Source of the DNA: Kuschelorhynchus macadamiae
Lineage: Eukaryota; Arthropoda; Insecta; Coleoptera; Curculionidae
Assembly (NCBI GenBank): GCA_030620095.1
Contig: JAUTXW010001311.1
Coordinates: 1,301,501 to 1,365,500 of the forward strand
Length of the DNA stretch: 64,000 nucleotides
Reading direction: 5' to 3'
The position numbers and the translations under genes were made by a program. Positions 34,201 through 44,760 of the stretch are shown here, piece after piece; within the stretch, counting starts at the first letter, position 1; each line of letters begins with the position of its first letter. The notes beneath the pieces were generated by a model, which was not told where the DNA came from, searched no databases, and saw only the letters and a program-made list of their open reading frames with translations.

Positions 34201-36117
34201 CAGGGTGGCCCATCGAAAACGTACCGCAAGGCATAACGGCCAGGGTAATTTTTTTTTCAAAAAATCCAAAAGCACGTCAATTTTGTTTGTGAGGGGGACA
34301 ATTTTTGCCCTTAAAATGGTCGCAAAATTTTCAACCCTTTAAGCGGGGGTGTCATCCCCCAAACTTTTTCAAATGGGAAGAGGAGTCAAGTGGTACCGCA
34401 ATGAAAAGGGCTTTCTATTCTCTATACATTCCCGCTTTGGTTTTGAAAATCGGTCAAGTCATTTAGAAAATATGAAGGATTGAAATTTAAAATGTTTATT
34501 TACAAATTATCAGAGTAAATGATAAGGATAAATTCCTTCGACCAATTCGCTATTTTTGTCCTGTTATTTTAGATGTTTACTGCTGATTTTAGTGATTTGA
34601 CATGCCACAACGATCAGGTGCGGTAGTTGCTAGATAGCTGTTCTGTAACTTGTGCGTTTAAATTTCTCAATATCATTAAATTTTTTATCAATAATTATGG
34701 TGTACTCACTTGCAGAAAAAGTGGAAATAATCGAACTTTATTTTAAAAATAATGAATGTGGCAATCGGGTTGCGCAGATATTTAATGAACGACATCCTGA
34801 AAAACACCTTTCCGGCAAAATTGTTCGCGAGTTAGTAGCAAAATTTCGCGAAACTGGATCCCTTATAAATAAAAAGAGGCAGATGGAAAATCCTGTAGTA
34901 AATGAAGCTATAGAGGTCTTTGTATTGGGCCAAGTTGCCATGGATAGTACGCTGAGTACAAGAAAATTAGCCAATGAGACCGGCGTGAATCGTACAAGTG
35001 TCCAAAGAGTATTGAAAAAACACAATTTCCACCCGTATAAAATTCAGTTGGTACAAGAACTCAACGAAGACGATTTTGATCGCCGCTTGCAATTTTGTGA
35101 AACTATTAGTGAACGAGTGGCCAATAATAATAATTTTCTATTCAATGTGTGTTTTTCGGGTGAGTGCACTTTCTTTTTGAACGGTGTAGTTAATCGGCAT
35201 AACTGTCGGTACTGGGCTGAGAACAACCCCAGGGTATTTCAAGAGGTGCACATACAACATCCTCAGAAATTGAACTTGTGGGCTGGTATTTTTGGAAATT
35301 CTATTGTGGGTCCTTTTTTTCTTCCTGGAACTCTAACAGGTGATATGTACTTAGATTTACTGGAAAATACCATCGACCCAGCCCTAACTGACATCATCGA
35401 AAATAATCCTGGATACGTTGAAGCGGAACTGATATTTCAACAAGACGGTGCACCTCCACATTACTCTCAAAATGTGCGTAATTATTTAAACACTAACTTT
35501 CCCGGGCGGTGGATAGGACGAAGGGGTGCCATTGAGTGGCCTCCCCGGTCACCCGACTTGACTCCTTTAGACTTTTTTCTATGGGGACACATAAAAAGTA
35601 AAGTGTATAGCACTCCACTTGCCTCATTAGAAGATCTGCGAACACGAATTATTGACGTTTGTCGCGAAGTGACCCCTCAAGTTCTTCAGAATGTTCGAGA
35701 ACGATTTGAAGCTAATTTGTATTACTGTATGGAGGTCGACGGGCAACATTTTCAGCATTTGCTTCATTAATACGGTAAGTTTTTTTTTATTTAATTCAAT
35801 TTATGCGTTTTTTGAAAAATGTATTTTTCAAATTTCAATCCTTCATATTTTCTAAATGACTTGACCGATTTTCAAAACCAAAGCGGGAATGTATAGAGAA
35901 TAGAAAGCCCTTTTCATTGCGGTACCACTTGACCCCTCTTCCCATTTGAAAAAGTTTGGGGGATGACACCCCCGCTTAGAGGGTTGAAAATTTTGCGATC
36001 ATTTTAAGGGCAAAAGTTGTCCCCCTCACAAAGAAAATTGATGTGTTTTTGGATTTTTTGAAAAAAAAATTACCCTGGCCGTTATGCCTTGCGGTACGTT
36101 TTCGATGGGCCACCCTG
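34201..36117 (+). mobile_element. DD41D mariner-family transposon, structurally complete
   Basis: 1,917 bp, TA on both sides (34,199-34,200; 36,118-36,119). Terminal inverted repeats of about 290 bp (34,201-34,490 and 35,826-36,117) start CAGGGTGGCCCATCGAAAAC and are nearly identical, which indicates a young insertion. It contains one open transposase frame. Confidence 0.92.
34697..35770 (+). CDS. DD41D mariner transposase, open but first catalytic Asp changed
   Basis: Cut-and-paste transposase, 357 residues from ATG 34,697. That start is chosen over an upstream ATG at 34,652 because family members begin MVYSLAEKVEIIELY. Residues 1-60 form the N-terminal domain of the DUF4817 type (FNERHPEKHLSGKIV), residues about 85-115 a second helix-turn-helix (STRKLANETGVNRTSVQRVL), then the catalytic core. 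Second Asp: FQQDGAPPHYS. Third Asp: WPPRSPDLTPLDFFLWGHIK, 41 residues later, giving DD41D. The first motif reads VCFSGECTFFLNG where relatives have FSDEATF or FTDEATF, so the metal-binding Asp is Gly. The frame is otherwise intact to TAA 35,770. Expected to bind ends but not to cut (inference). Confidence 0.88.
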   Translation: MVYSLAEKVEIIELYFKNNECGNRVAQIFNERHPEKHLSGKIVRELVAKFRETGSLINKKRQMENPVVNEAIEVFVLGQVAMDSTLSTRKLANETGVNRTSVQRVLKKHNFHPYKIQLVQELNEDDFDRRLQFCETISERVANNNNFLFNVCFSGECTFFLNGVVNRHNCRYWAENNPRVFQEVHIQHPQKLNLWAGIFGNSIVGPFFLPGTLTGDMYLDLLENTIDPALTDIIENNPGYVEAELIFQQDGAPPHYSQNVRNYLNTNFPGRWIGRRGAIEWPPRSPDLTPLDFFLWGHIKSKVYSTPLASLEDLRTRIIDVCREVTPQVLQNVRERFEANLYYCMEVDGQHFQHLLH

Positions 36118-36119
36118 TA

Positions 36120-37660
36120 TGATTTACGACTTCTTATTGCAAATCAAGTAACTAAACTAAAAGTAACACGACCACAAAACAATAGCTTGCTAAGATTCCT
36201 TCTGATATCGAACTAAAATTGGTGGAAGGGGTAGTAATAAAAAGTTGGTGAAACTTTCGGAAAATAAGAAAGTGCCTATATGATCAAAGAGTAAGCGCTA
36301 TAAAAGCGTGAGCGGCAATAAAGCGTGAGAGCCAACTTACTTACACTTTTTCCGCGTGTTGCAAAGTTTTTATAGGATTTGTACGTTGAAGTTGACCAGA
36401 CTGACAAATATGTAGCTGTGATACTATTTTATAACTTAAGTTGCATTTTGTAACTGAAGATATTGTTCAAAAGTAACCGTTACAAGTTACTTAACAAAAG
36501 TATCAAATTACAAGATACTTTTTCCACAATTAAAAAAGTAACTAGGTTACACTAACTAAGTTACGTCAGATTAACTTAGTTACTTTATTGTAACTTAGAT
36601 ATTAGTTACTCCCAGCTCTGGTTATCGTATTTGGCTTTTAATATGTTTATTAAACGCTAAGCAACATAAAATATTGCATGCAATTTTTTAGCGAACTTTT
36701 AAATATATTTATCTACAGAAGCTTCCGTGTAAATTTGAGCTATTATGTCCCATAATATTATGCGTATATGTATACAGTGATTAATCACCCAATAACATTT
36801 AATACATGGCATATGGCATTGAACGGTGTATTATTCCATTCCAATAGCGGAATATTAATATTAATACATTAATATCGATAATCATTAATCACAAAATCAT
36901 ATTGATGATATTTGGCCGAATGGATTGGTTATAGTCGGTGGTTATTAGCAGACAATTTGGAAACGTAAATTGATTATTTAGGCGTAAGCTGTCTAATTTT
37001 CATGGTTTTTTAAGGTAGTCGTTAAAGAAAATATTGGCTGGAACATAATTTGCTTAATGTACTACAACATAAACATATTTTTAAGTAGAAATACCAAAAC
37101 TATATATCATTTAGATGATGGGCTTATGAATACACATTAATTCAAATATTTTCTGACAAAACTTCTCTCGTTATTATTTTGTTTTCCATTTGTTAGGAAT
37201 AGTGAAGTGTGGCCCATTTTAGTTTAGTACATAGTCACAGTAAATAAGTGTTAAAGTGTGGGACACGAAAGAAAACCGGGCGGAGTCAATCGGTTTAGGA
37301 AGGTCGGCCAAAAAATTTCTTTAAACGAGTGGCGTCCTGTCGTTCTTTAAATAATATGGCACTCCTTTTTGACTATACGCACTTCAGATAATTAAAAAAT
37401 GTAACTATGCTTAATGAAACTTTATCTATATTTGTCTGGTTTCTTTCGTGTACGGCACTTCTATATCTCTTTTGTGTTGCAACAACGGCGAACTTTGGAA
37501 TTTTAAAATGATTTAATTTTGATTTTTCTTGATCGATTTACCTATAAATATATTTTTTCTTGAGTTCTGTCATTAACGGTTCCCGGGTTACTGCCTACGT
37601 CCACTATTATTGGACCACCCAGTAGAGTGATACACGATTTACAAGTCCAGATTTTACAAG
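36120..37660. other. no gene; possible hAT-type MITE end at 36,420-36,625
   Basis: The segment 36,420-36,625 is rich in AGTTAC/GTAACT words and ends TAGTTACTCCCAGCTCTGG, which resembles hAT terminal sequence (CAGAGCTGGGA inverted). No matching left end or 8-bp duplication was found. The remainder shows no feature. Confidence 0.3.
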
Positions 37661-37664
37661 GGCG

Positions 37665-38375
37665 GCCAGCACCAGATCCAGTGAACGAGATTTATCGAAC
37701 TTTTAATTTATGCAGTTCGACTTTGGGCTACTCGGGTATGCCAAAAGTGGCCGTCTGGCGTATTACTTTATACAGGGGCAGTCATTATGAAGTACTATAC
37801 AGGGCGTTTCCTAAATGCGTGCTGATGTTAAAGGGGGTGTTTTTAGGTCCTAAAAATCTTAACTTTTGAGATACAGGATGGTAAAGTTTAAAAAGAAAAC
37901 ATTTTTTTTCATCCCAAGTCTGATCCTATTGTAGATAACTGCATGAAATTTGATACACGTCTTCTAAGCATTGAGGAGCATACAGATTTACCCAGGTTAA
38001 TTACATATGCATGCCAATGGTAGAAATTTCAAAAATTGTTTGTTAATAAAAAATGCCCTTTTATGCATAAAAGACATGTATCAAATTTCAGTTATTTATC
38101 TATAATAGCATCAGAATTAGAATTTAAAAAAAAATGTTTTTTTAAAACCCTGTATCTTAATCTTATGTTAAGACTTTTAGGTTCATATTAAACTTTTTTC
38201 TTAAAAAGGTCCAATCACCCTCCTTTAACATTAGCATGTTGCTGTATGTATGTATGGTACTGTATAGTACTTCACAATGACTCCTCCACTTTCGGCATAC
38301 CCGAATAGCCCAAAGTCGAACTGCATAAGTTAAAATTTTTATAAATCTTGTTCACTGGAATCAGTGCTGGCTGGA
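37665..38375. mobile_element. palindromic MITE, about 0.7 kb
   Basis: Two arms (37,665-37,990 and 38,055-38,375) are inverse copies: CCAGTGAACRAGATTTAT, TATGCAGTTCGACTTTGGGCTA, CGGGTATGCC.AAAGTGG, ATGTTAAAGG.GGGTG and ATCAAATTTCA. Spacer about 60 bp. No coding sequence; the open frame at 37,627 is a by-product of the arm. Superfamily and target duplication uncertain. Confidence 0.7.
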
Positions 38376-38523
38376 AAGGTATGAGTTCTGTAGTTTTTCG
38401 AATATTAATTGCAATATTAGATATTTTTTGACACCCGGTATTGAACAGTAAAATTAATTATTTTGAAGAAGTTTATTGACAGCTACTTTATGAACAATTT
38501 TACAAAATATATGAAAAAAAAAC

Positions 38524-39869
38524 TAAGCCATTTTTGAGATTGACGGCTGTGATTTTAATGGTTCGATTCCTTCTAAATCGTTGTCTTCCTCTGAAAATGA
38601 TGAGGTTTCGTCGTCACTACTTGAAGATCTCAGTGTGATAACTAAATCATCAATAACCGTTTCAATTTTGCCATCTACTTCCCAGTATTTATCTTCAATA
38701 GAACGAACATGTTTAAAATACGATTTTCAATTTTCACCCGATATTGAGTCTATCGCTTCAAATGTTATTTTATTTAAATCTGTAATTAAAAGTTCACCGG
38801 TGTTGCGCTCTCGAATATATTTTTTTACTCCTGCCCATGCAAGTTCAATAGGGTTGAGGTCGCACATGTACGGAAGCAGCCTTAAAGATGTATGACCGAG
38901 GTTACGTAAAAGACCGTCAATTTTATACTTTTTTTCTAGGCTTGTTGGCTGATATTACTTTATATAATTGATATTTTCTCCATCTTGGATCACATACAAG
39001 ATTGTTCGATTTAAGCCACGATATCATATGAGCTTTTGTAGAGTATTTAGTTGGCACTTTATCTTCTACGTGAAAATGATAAGACGCATTATCCATTACC
39101 ACGACTGACTTGAGAGGAATGTTAGGTAGAAGTTTCTCGAGCAACCACTTTTCAAAATTATCTCTATTCATCTGTCCATAATAGTCTCCAGTTGTTAGTC
39201 CCGAGCGAAAAACTAAAGAAGCACTTGGAACAAATCCGGCTTCTGAACCAGCGTGAACTATAATAAAGCGACTACTAGAGCGGATTCCCTGAACAACACC
39301 TGTAACACTTTCACTTTGCCAGCATTTCTTCACTGTCATATCATTATCTACCCAGGTTTGGTCTAGATACACAATATTGCCTCCTTCTTGCTTATATTGC
39401 TTATATATAGTGGTAGATATTTCACCCGCCAGTAAAAAATATTTGGTCTTTCAATGAGCAATTTTCGTTTATTTTGGCACTTGCGCCAAACAAAACCATT
39501 TGTTTGTTTACAGCACGAAGTAGGGGTTTGCAGAACGGAACCTTCTTCAAGTTTATATAAAAATCCTCTATTGTTCGTCGAATATCTTGAAAATCACCAT
39601 CGTCAATTTTATCTCTGTATGATAATCGGGGTCTTTTTTTACCAGGGGATTTTAAAGGTGAAGTAGAACATGAGCGATCATTTTGTTCTCTTTGAATTTT
39701 TCTTACACGACTTTCCGATACACCAGTGTTAAATGCAGCGCGTTGTGTTCGATTTTGAATTAGAATAGTCAAACTATTTTTTTTTAGCTTCTCTAGTACA
39801 GGCCTCTATAACACTCGCAATAACTTTACATGCACCGCTTCGAATTGTTTTTCCTCTTTTGCTCGCCAT
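38524..39869 (-). pseudogene. DDE transposase, long-spacing (sailor-like), two frameshifts
   Basis: Starts ATG 39,869 (MASKRGKTIRSGACKVIASV), shifts frame in the A-run near 39,775, continues through a helix-turn-helix (QRAAFNTGVSESRVRKIQRE) to a stop at 39,422. The catalytic part (39,372-38,923) has MYLDQTWVDN (first Asp), VVVMDNASYHFH (second Asp) and, after a one-base frameshift in the A-run near 38,935, RLLPYMCDLNPIELAWAGVK with the catalytic Glu. With that shift accounted for, 81 residues separate the second Asp and the Glu. C-terminal tail is acidic (SSSSDDETSSFSEEDNDLEG), stop at about 38,524. A more diverged cousin of the 31-kb transposase. Confidence 0.75.
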
Positions 39870-40139
39870 CGTTACTTCGAAATAATAATTCAAATTTAGC
39901 GCATTTATACAGAAATGAAGACAAATGTTCGAAATGTATAGGCGCCACTGGAAATAGCTAGAACTTTCTAGCGGCAAATGCATGGAGACTCTAGGCACAT
40001 CCCAATTACGAGTGGACCAGTGCGAAATTTACTAAATCCTCGATTAATTTTCCGTACCGCTTAGCTCGCGCACTTTATAGGTGAAGCGGCAAACTATTAC
40101 AAGAAATAAAATAACATACAATTTATTTGTGTACACAAA

Positions 40140-40330
40140 TTTTACTTTTCCGCTTGCTTAAGACTAAGTAGTTTTTTAGCATGTCGCAAACAGACAGACA
40201 GACCGACGGAATTGAGAAAACATGTTTTTCGGCATCTAGAGTCCTTGAAACGTGAAGATCTAAAAAAATCTGAGGGTGATTTTTTCACGATTACAATACC
40301 TACTTATTTTTTACGAGGGAAGTAAAAGAG
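40140..40330 (-). repeat. dispersed GCCAT-rich repeat family, head fragment
   Basis: Minus strand: ACTTCCCTCGTAAAAAATAA, ATTGTAATCGTGAAAAAATC, ACCCTCAGATTTTTTTAG, ATGCCGAAAAACATG, CCGTCGGTCTGTCTGTCTG. Same head as at 19.2 and 30.4 kb. Confidence 0.65.
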
Positions 40331-40699
40331 TGATGAAAATAAAAGCTAGATTAGTAGTGTAAATAAAACACAGTCTATTATTGATTTTAGTGTTGGAAAA
40401 TAGATACCCTATTTTTTTCTGATTTATTTAGAGATATTGTTCAAAATGTGTTCCTAAATTTCTTTAACCGTTTGTCCCTTGTCTAATATAAAGAAGTGGA
40501 CGTGCAAACAGACAGTTAAAGCAAGACCAAATCGTACAGGGTTTAGGACGTAAACGCATAAATGGTGCGTTAGATATAGCCACAACAACAGTGTAAAATT
40601 GAGATAAAACCAGACTTGAAAGGCAGCCGTATTATTAATGTTATTTTAGCCTAAAAAACTGTGTTTTCAGAGTTTATATTGTATAAACATCATTATTTA

Positions 40700-40701
<2 letters not shown>

Positions 40702-40750
<49 letters not shown>
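40702..40750. repeat. (TA)n microsatellite
   Basis: Uninterrupted AT dinucleotides to the left of a hairpin element. Confidence 0.9.
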
Positions 40751-40754
<4 letters not shown>

Positions 40755-40784
40755 ATTTTTACTCCTTCACGGATGGAAAAATAC

Positions 40785-40985
40785 AATGTGTTTTCATTCC
40801 GGGTGTACATCCGTTCACTACTGTCGTTCTGAAAAGAACAGTTTTGCTGACGTTTCGCCAAAATCACATTTGGCATTTTCTTCAAGCTTCGAAAATGCCA
40901 AATGTGATTTTGGCGAAACGTCAGCAAAACTGTTCTTTTCAGAACGACAGTAGTGAACGGATGTACACCCGGAATGAAAACATTT

Positions 40986-40986
<1 letters not shown>
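40785..40986. repeat. 200-bp hairpin element with hammerhead-like core
   Basis: Arms 40,787-40,880 and 40,891-40,984 are almost perfect inverse copies around a 10-bp centre (40,881-40,890). On the minus strand the left arm reads GCTTGAAGA, spacer, stem GCCAAA/TTTGGC, then GAAACGTCAGC. This resembles a hammerhead ribozyme core with a GUC site and a 3-bp outer stem (GCU/AGC), although the core has an extra U and extra bases before the stem. Flanked on both sides by TA tracts. Confidence 0.6.

Positions 40987-40987
<1 letters not shown>

Positions 40988-41048
<61 letters not shown>
40988..41048. repeat. (TA)n microsatellite
   Basis: Pure TA tract abutting the ATG-repeat tail of the RTE-like LINE. 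Confidence 0.9.
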
Positions 41049-41050
<2 letters not shown>

Positions 41051-42535
41051 TCATCATCATCATCATATGCAGCTTATTCAACCATTTCCAATTATGGTGT
41101 AGCCTCCCTTACATATTTACATATTCCATTTTCATTTGGGCCCATTGTTGTCTGTTGTTGGCTGTGCGAGCCCAAGTTGATCCTGCGAGTTTCTTTATAT
41201 CATAGTCCCATCTTAAGTTGGGGTCTTTTCACGCCTCGGGGATACCATTGTGTTACCTTTGTGGTCCATCTATCGTCCGTCCTTCTAGCGAGGTGTCTTG
41301 CCCATTGCCACTTCAGAGATCTGATTCTGTTAATGACATCTATCACCTGGGTTTTCTGTCTGATCCATTCAACCCTTTTTCTATCTCTTCTTGTTATTCC
41401 AAGCATGCATCGTTCCATAGACCTTTGTGCCACCTGGAGCTTCCTAGTTATATCAGTTTTTAGGGTCCAGGTTTCACAACCGTATGTTAGTACTGGTAGT
41501 ATACACTGATCAAATGCTTTCTTCTTCAAACGGAGTGGCATTCTGGACTTGAAGATGATTGAGTTCTGTCCGAATGTTCTCCATGCTAATTTTATCCTTC
41601 TATTTATTTCTGGGAGTAGAGATCCCGATATGTGTATTAGTTGACCCAGGTATATGTATTCCTCTACTATTTCCAGGGCAGTTTCATTAATTATTATTTC
41701 TTGTGCGTCCATTAGTTCGTTGTACATGATCTTGGTCTTACTCAGATTTATCTTAAGGCCTACTTCGTTGCTCGCTGTATTTAATTCATTAATCTGTTGT
41801 TGCAGTTCTCCAGGGTTACTCGCTATCAGGATAATGTCATCAGCGAATCTTAGATGGTTCAAGTGTTCTCCATCTATATTCAGACCTGTGTTGTTCCAGT
41901 CTAGCTTTCTGAAGATGCTCTCTAGTGTTGCCGTAAATAACTTTGGTGATATGGCGTCGCCTTGTCTAACTCCTCTGCCGGTCGGGAATTCTGGAGTGCC
42001 TTCATATATCCTGACTGTCGCTTTGGCTTCTCTATATATATTTGCTAGGGTCTCAATATATGGTTTGTCGACCCCTTGTTCTGTTAAGGCATTTATTACT
42101 GCTTTGGGAAATATTGAGTCGAATGCTTTCTCAAAGTCAATGAAGGCTAATGCTAATGGTTGATCGTATTCTTTGGTTCGACTAATAACCTCCCTGAGAG
42201 TATGAATGTGGTCTATTGTACTGAAGCCGCTGCGAAATCCAGCCTGTTCTCTCGGTTGGGCCAAGTCCAGTGTGCTTTGTATTCTGTTGTGAATGATCTT
42301 TGTAAACACTTTGTACGTTACTGGTAGTAGACTTATTGGCCTGTAGTTCTTAGTCTTCTTTGCTGCCTTTCTTGTGGAGCAGCACTATAAGGGCGCTGTT
42401 CCACTCCTTAGGTATGTGTCTAGTTCTTAGACACCTCGTGTATAGTTTGGCAAGGCATTTCCATGTTTTAGTTCCTGCATATTTGAGTATTTCGGCCGTG
42501 ATACCGTCCTTTCCCGCTGCCTTGCCATGTTTCAT
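41049..42535 (-). mobile_element. RTE-like LINE, 5' truncated, (ATG)n tail
   Basis: Reads on the minus strand from the RT N-terminal region to a 3' tail of ATGATG units (41,049-41,067), the tail type usual for RTE elements. Both ends abut TA microsatellites, consistent with insertion into one TA tract. Confidence 0.8.
41120..42535 (-). pseudogene. RTE-like reverse transcriptase, two frameshifts
   Basis: RT motifs in order: [37 protein letters not shown]; frameshift near 42,350; EQAGFRSGFSTIDHIHTLRE, LALAFIDFEKAFDSI (first Asp), GRGVRQGDAISPKLFTATLE, LNHLRFADDIILIASN (FADD), INLSKTKIMYN, YLGQLI; then the C-terminal RTE block LTYGCETWTL, WQWARHLARRTDDRWTTKV and, after a frameshift near 41,215, a NLRWDYDIKKLAGSTW-type end stopping near 41,128. 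The endonuclease is absent because of 5' truncation. Confidence 0.85.
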
Positions 42536-42536
42536 G

Positions 42537-42846
<310 letters not shown>

Positions 42847-43384
42847 GGTGGTGCAACCAAGATGGGGTGGACGATTGTGGGCAAACGGAGAGGAATTTGA
42901 AAAAAAAAATTGGGATATGATTGATAGTCAAGAACGCTGTGTTTTAAAAGTATACCCATTATACAGGGTGGTCTGAAAAGTTCGTGGTGAACCAAACTTG
43001 TGTTTTTTTAAATGGGACACCTGGTATATTATTATTTTAGTTGATTCTCCTATTCGTTACGATCATTTTGATATGAGGTTTGTTGGGTCTAAAATTTATA
43101 CCAAGGGAATGGGACGAGGTTAAAGTGGAAAAAAGGGTTATACTCCAGCCATTTCTGACCAACAGTTTTTTAGTAAATTAACCGTGAAACCAAAATTTAC
43201 TCATTCTAACAGAAACGGTATTATTTACGTTGCTTAAATTTTACTACCTATAATATAAGGAGGCCATGATATAATCATAAATGAAAAGAAACATTGACAT
43301 TCTTGTCAAAACCGTAAAGTGTCAGAGAATTGGCATCAATTACCATTGTTTTTTGACGATAAGCCGAGAAATTGTTAAGTAACA

Positions 43385-44444
43385 ATGAGTTTGAGTACTC
43401 CAGAGTTGATAAACATGAATTTTATGTTGGGCGAGTGTCAAAAAAACCCTTTACTAGCAGGCAGGGTTTATGCGGTACGATATCCCGATGCCGAAAAAAA
43501 ACCAAGACCTGAAGCTTTTGCAAGTTTATTAGAGAGGTTTCAAGAAACAGGCAATGTTGCTTTTAAGAAACGTAAAGTAATTATTAAACCAGTTACCAAT
43601 GAAGATAATGCTTTGACAGTGTTATTAACAGTGCAAGAAAATCCACACACAAGTACCAGGGAAATTGAGAGAGCTACTGATATTGAACGCACTAGTATTA
43701 AACGGATTCTGAAAGAACATAAATATCATGCCTACCACATTGAATTACACCAAGAACTGTACGATCGCGATTACGTCAAAAGTTTTCAATTTGGTTTTTA
43801 AATACAATTTGGGATAATCCAGGTTTTGTAGATAGGGTGCTGTTTTCATGAAGCAACTTTTAAAAGCAACGGCTTGGTTAACAAACATAATATGCACTAT
43901 TCAACCGAAAATCCACATTGGATTCGTCAGGTGGACCATCAAAATAAATGGTCAATTAATGTTTGGGGAGGTATAATTGGCTCTCATGTTATAGGACCAT
44001 ATTTCTTTGAAGAGCATTTAACGGGAGAAGTCTATTTAAATTTTTTGAGAAATGAGTTGCTCGTATTGCTCGAAGACTTAGGTACCTTTAATGTTAAGAA
44101 ATTCCTTATGGTTCCAAGATGATGGAGCACCTCCGCATTACCATAGGCATGTAAGACATTTTCTCAATAATTGGAAAGGAGAGCATTGGATTGGGCGAGG
44201 TGGACCAGTTAAGTGGCCTGCGAGGTCACCCGATTTAACGCCACTAGATTTCTTTTTATGGGGACATGTTAAAGAAGAAGTTTATAAAGAGGTTCCAACC
44301 ACAGTGGAAGATATGAAGTTGAGAATAATAAGCAGTTTTCGCAACATTTCAGACCTGACTTTGAGAAAAGTGAAACTTTCATTTATGGATAGACTCGAAA
44401 TGTGCCTTCATCAAAACGGTGGTTTAGTTGAACATCTTTTATAA
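43385..44444 (+). pseudogene. DD41D transposase with D1 deleted, two breaks
   Basis: ATG 43,385 opens MSLSTPELINMNFMLGECQK. N-terminal helix-turn-helix FASLLERFQETGNVAF and TSTREIERATDIERTSIKRI. The first frame ends at 43,801. At about 43,848 the first catalytic motif is hit by a loss that looks like 2 bp exactly in the Asp codon (FS then EATFK-like codons in another frame), then SNGLVNKHNMHYSTENP and GSHVIGPYFFEEHLTGEVYL. A second frameshift near 44,100 precedes FQDDGAPPHYHRHVRHFL and WPARSPDLTPLDFFLWGHVK. Second Asp to third Asp spacing is 41. C-terminal end CLHQNGGLVEHLL at 44,444. Confidence 0.82.
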
Positions 44445-44499
44445 GTTTTAATTACATTGTTTTTGTTGATTTATATTAAATTTATGTTTTTTGTAAAAA

Positions 44500-44760
44500 A
44501 AGATCTGTTATTAATACTTTCAAAGCATTATCTTCATTGGTAACTGGTTTATTAATTACTTTACGTTTTTTTGAAAGCAACATTTCCTGTTTCTTGAAAT
44601 CTCTATGATAAACTTGCAAAAGCTTCTATCTTGGTTTTATTTCGGCATCGCATCATAAAAGAACAATATTTATTTATTTACTGATGACAATATTCTGACA
44701 CTTTGCTGTTTTGACAGGACTGTCAATCTTTTGTTCAATTTATGATGATATCATGGCCTC
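44500..44760 (-). repeat. inverted copy of 43,240-43,625 including transposase N-terminal codons
   Basis: On the minus strand it repeats GAGGCCATGATATCATCATA, AGTGTCAGA, CGATGCCGAAA, CAAGCTTTTGCAAGTTTA-like sequence, AGAAACAGGAAATGTTGC, and AACCAGTTACCAATGAAGAT. A block of about 130 bp around the start codon is missing from this copy. Confidence 0.82.

Noticed and set aside
36420..36625. Complete hAT MITE
   Set aside because: Only the right end looks hAT-like; no left end or 8-bp duplication found.
40661..41509. 282-codon plus-strand ORF
   Set aside because: Runs through two TA tracts, a hairpin and the antisense strand of the RTE LINE; a shadow frame.
41654..42163. 169-codon plus-strand ORF
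   Set aside because: Antisense to the RTE reverse transcriptase.
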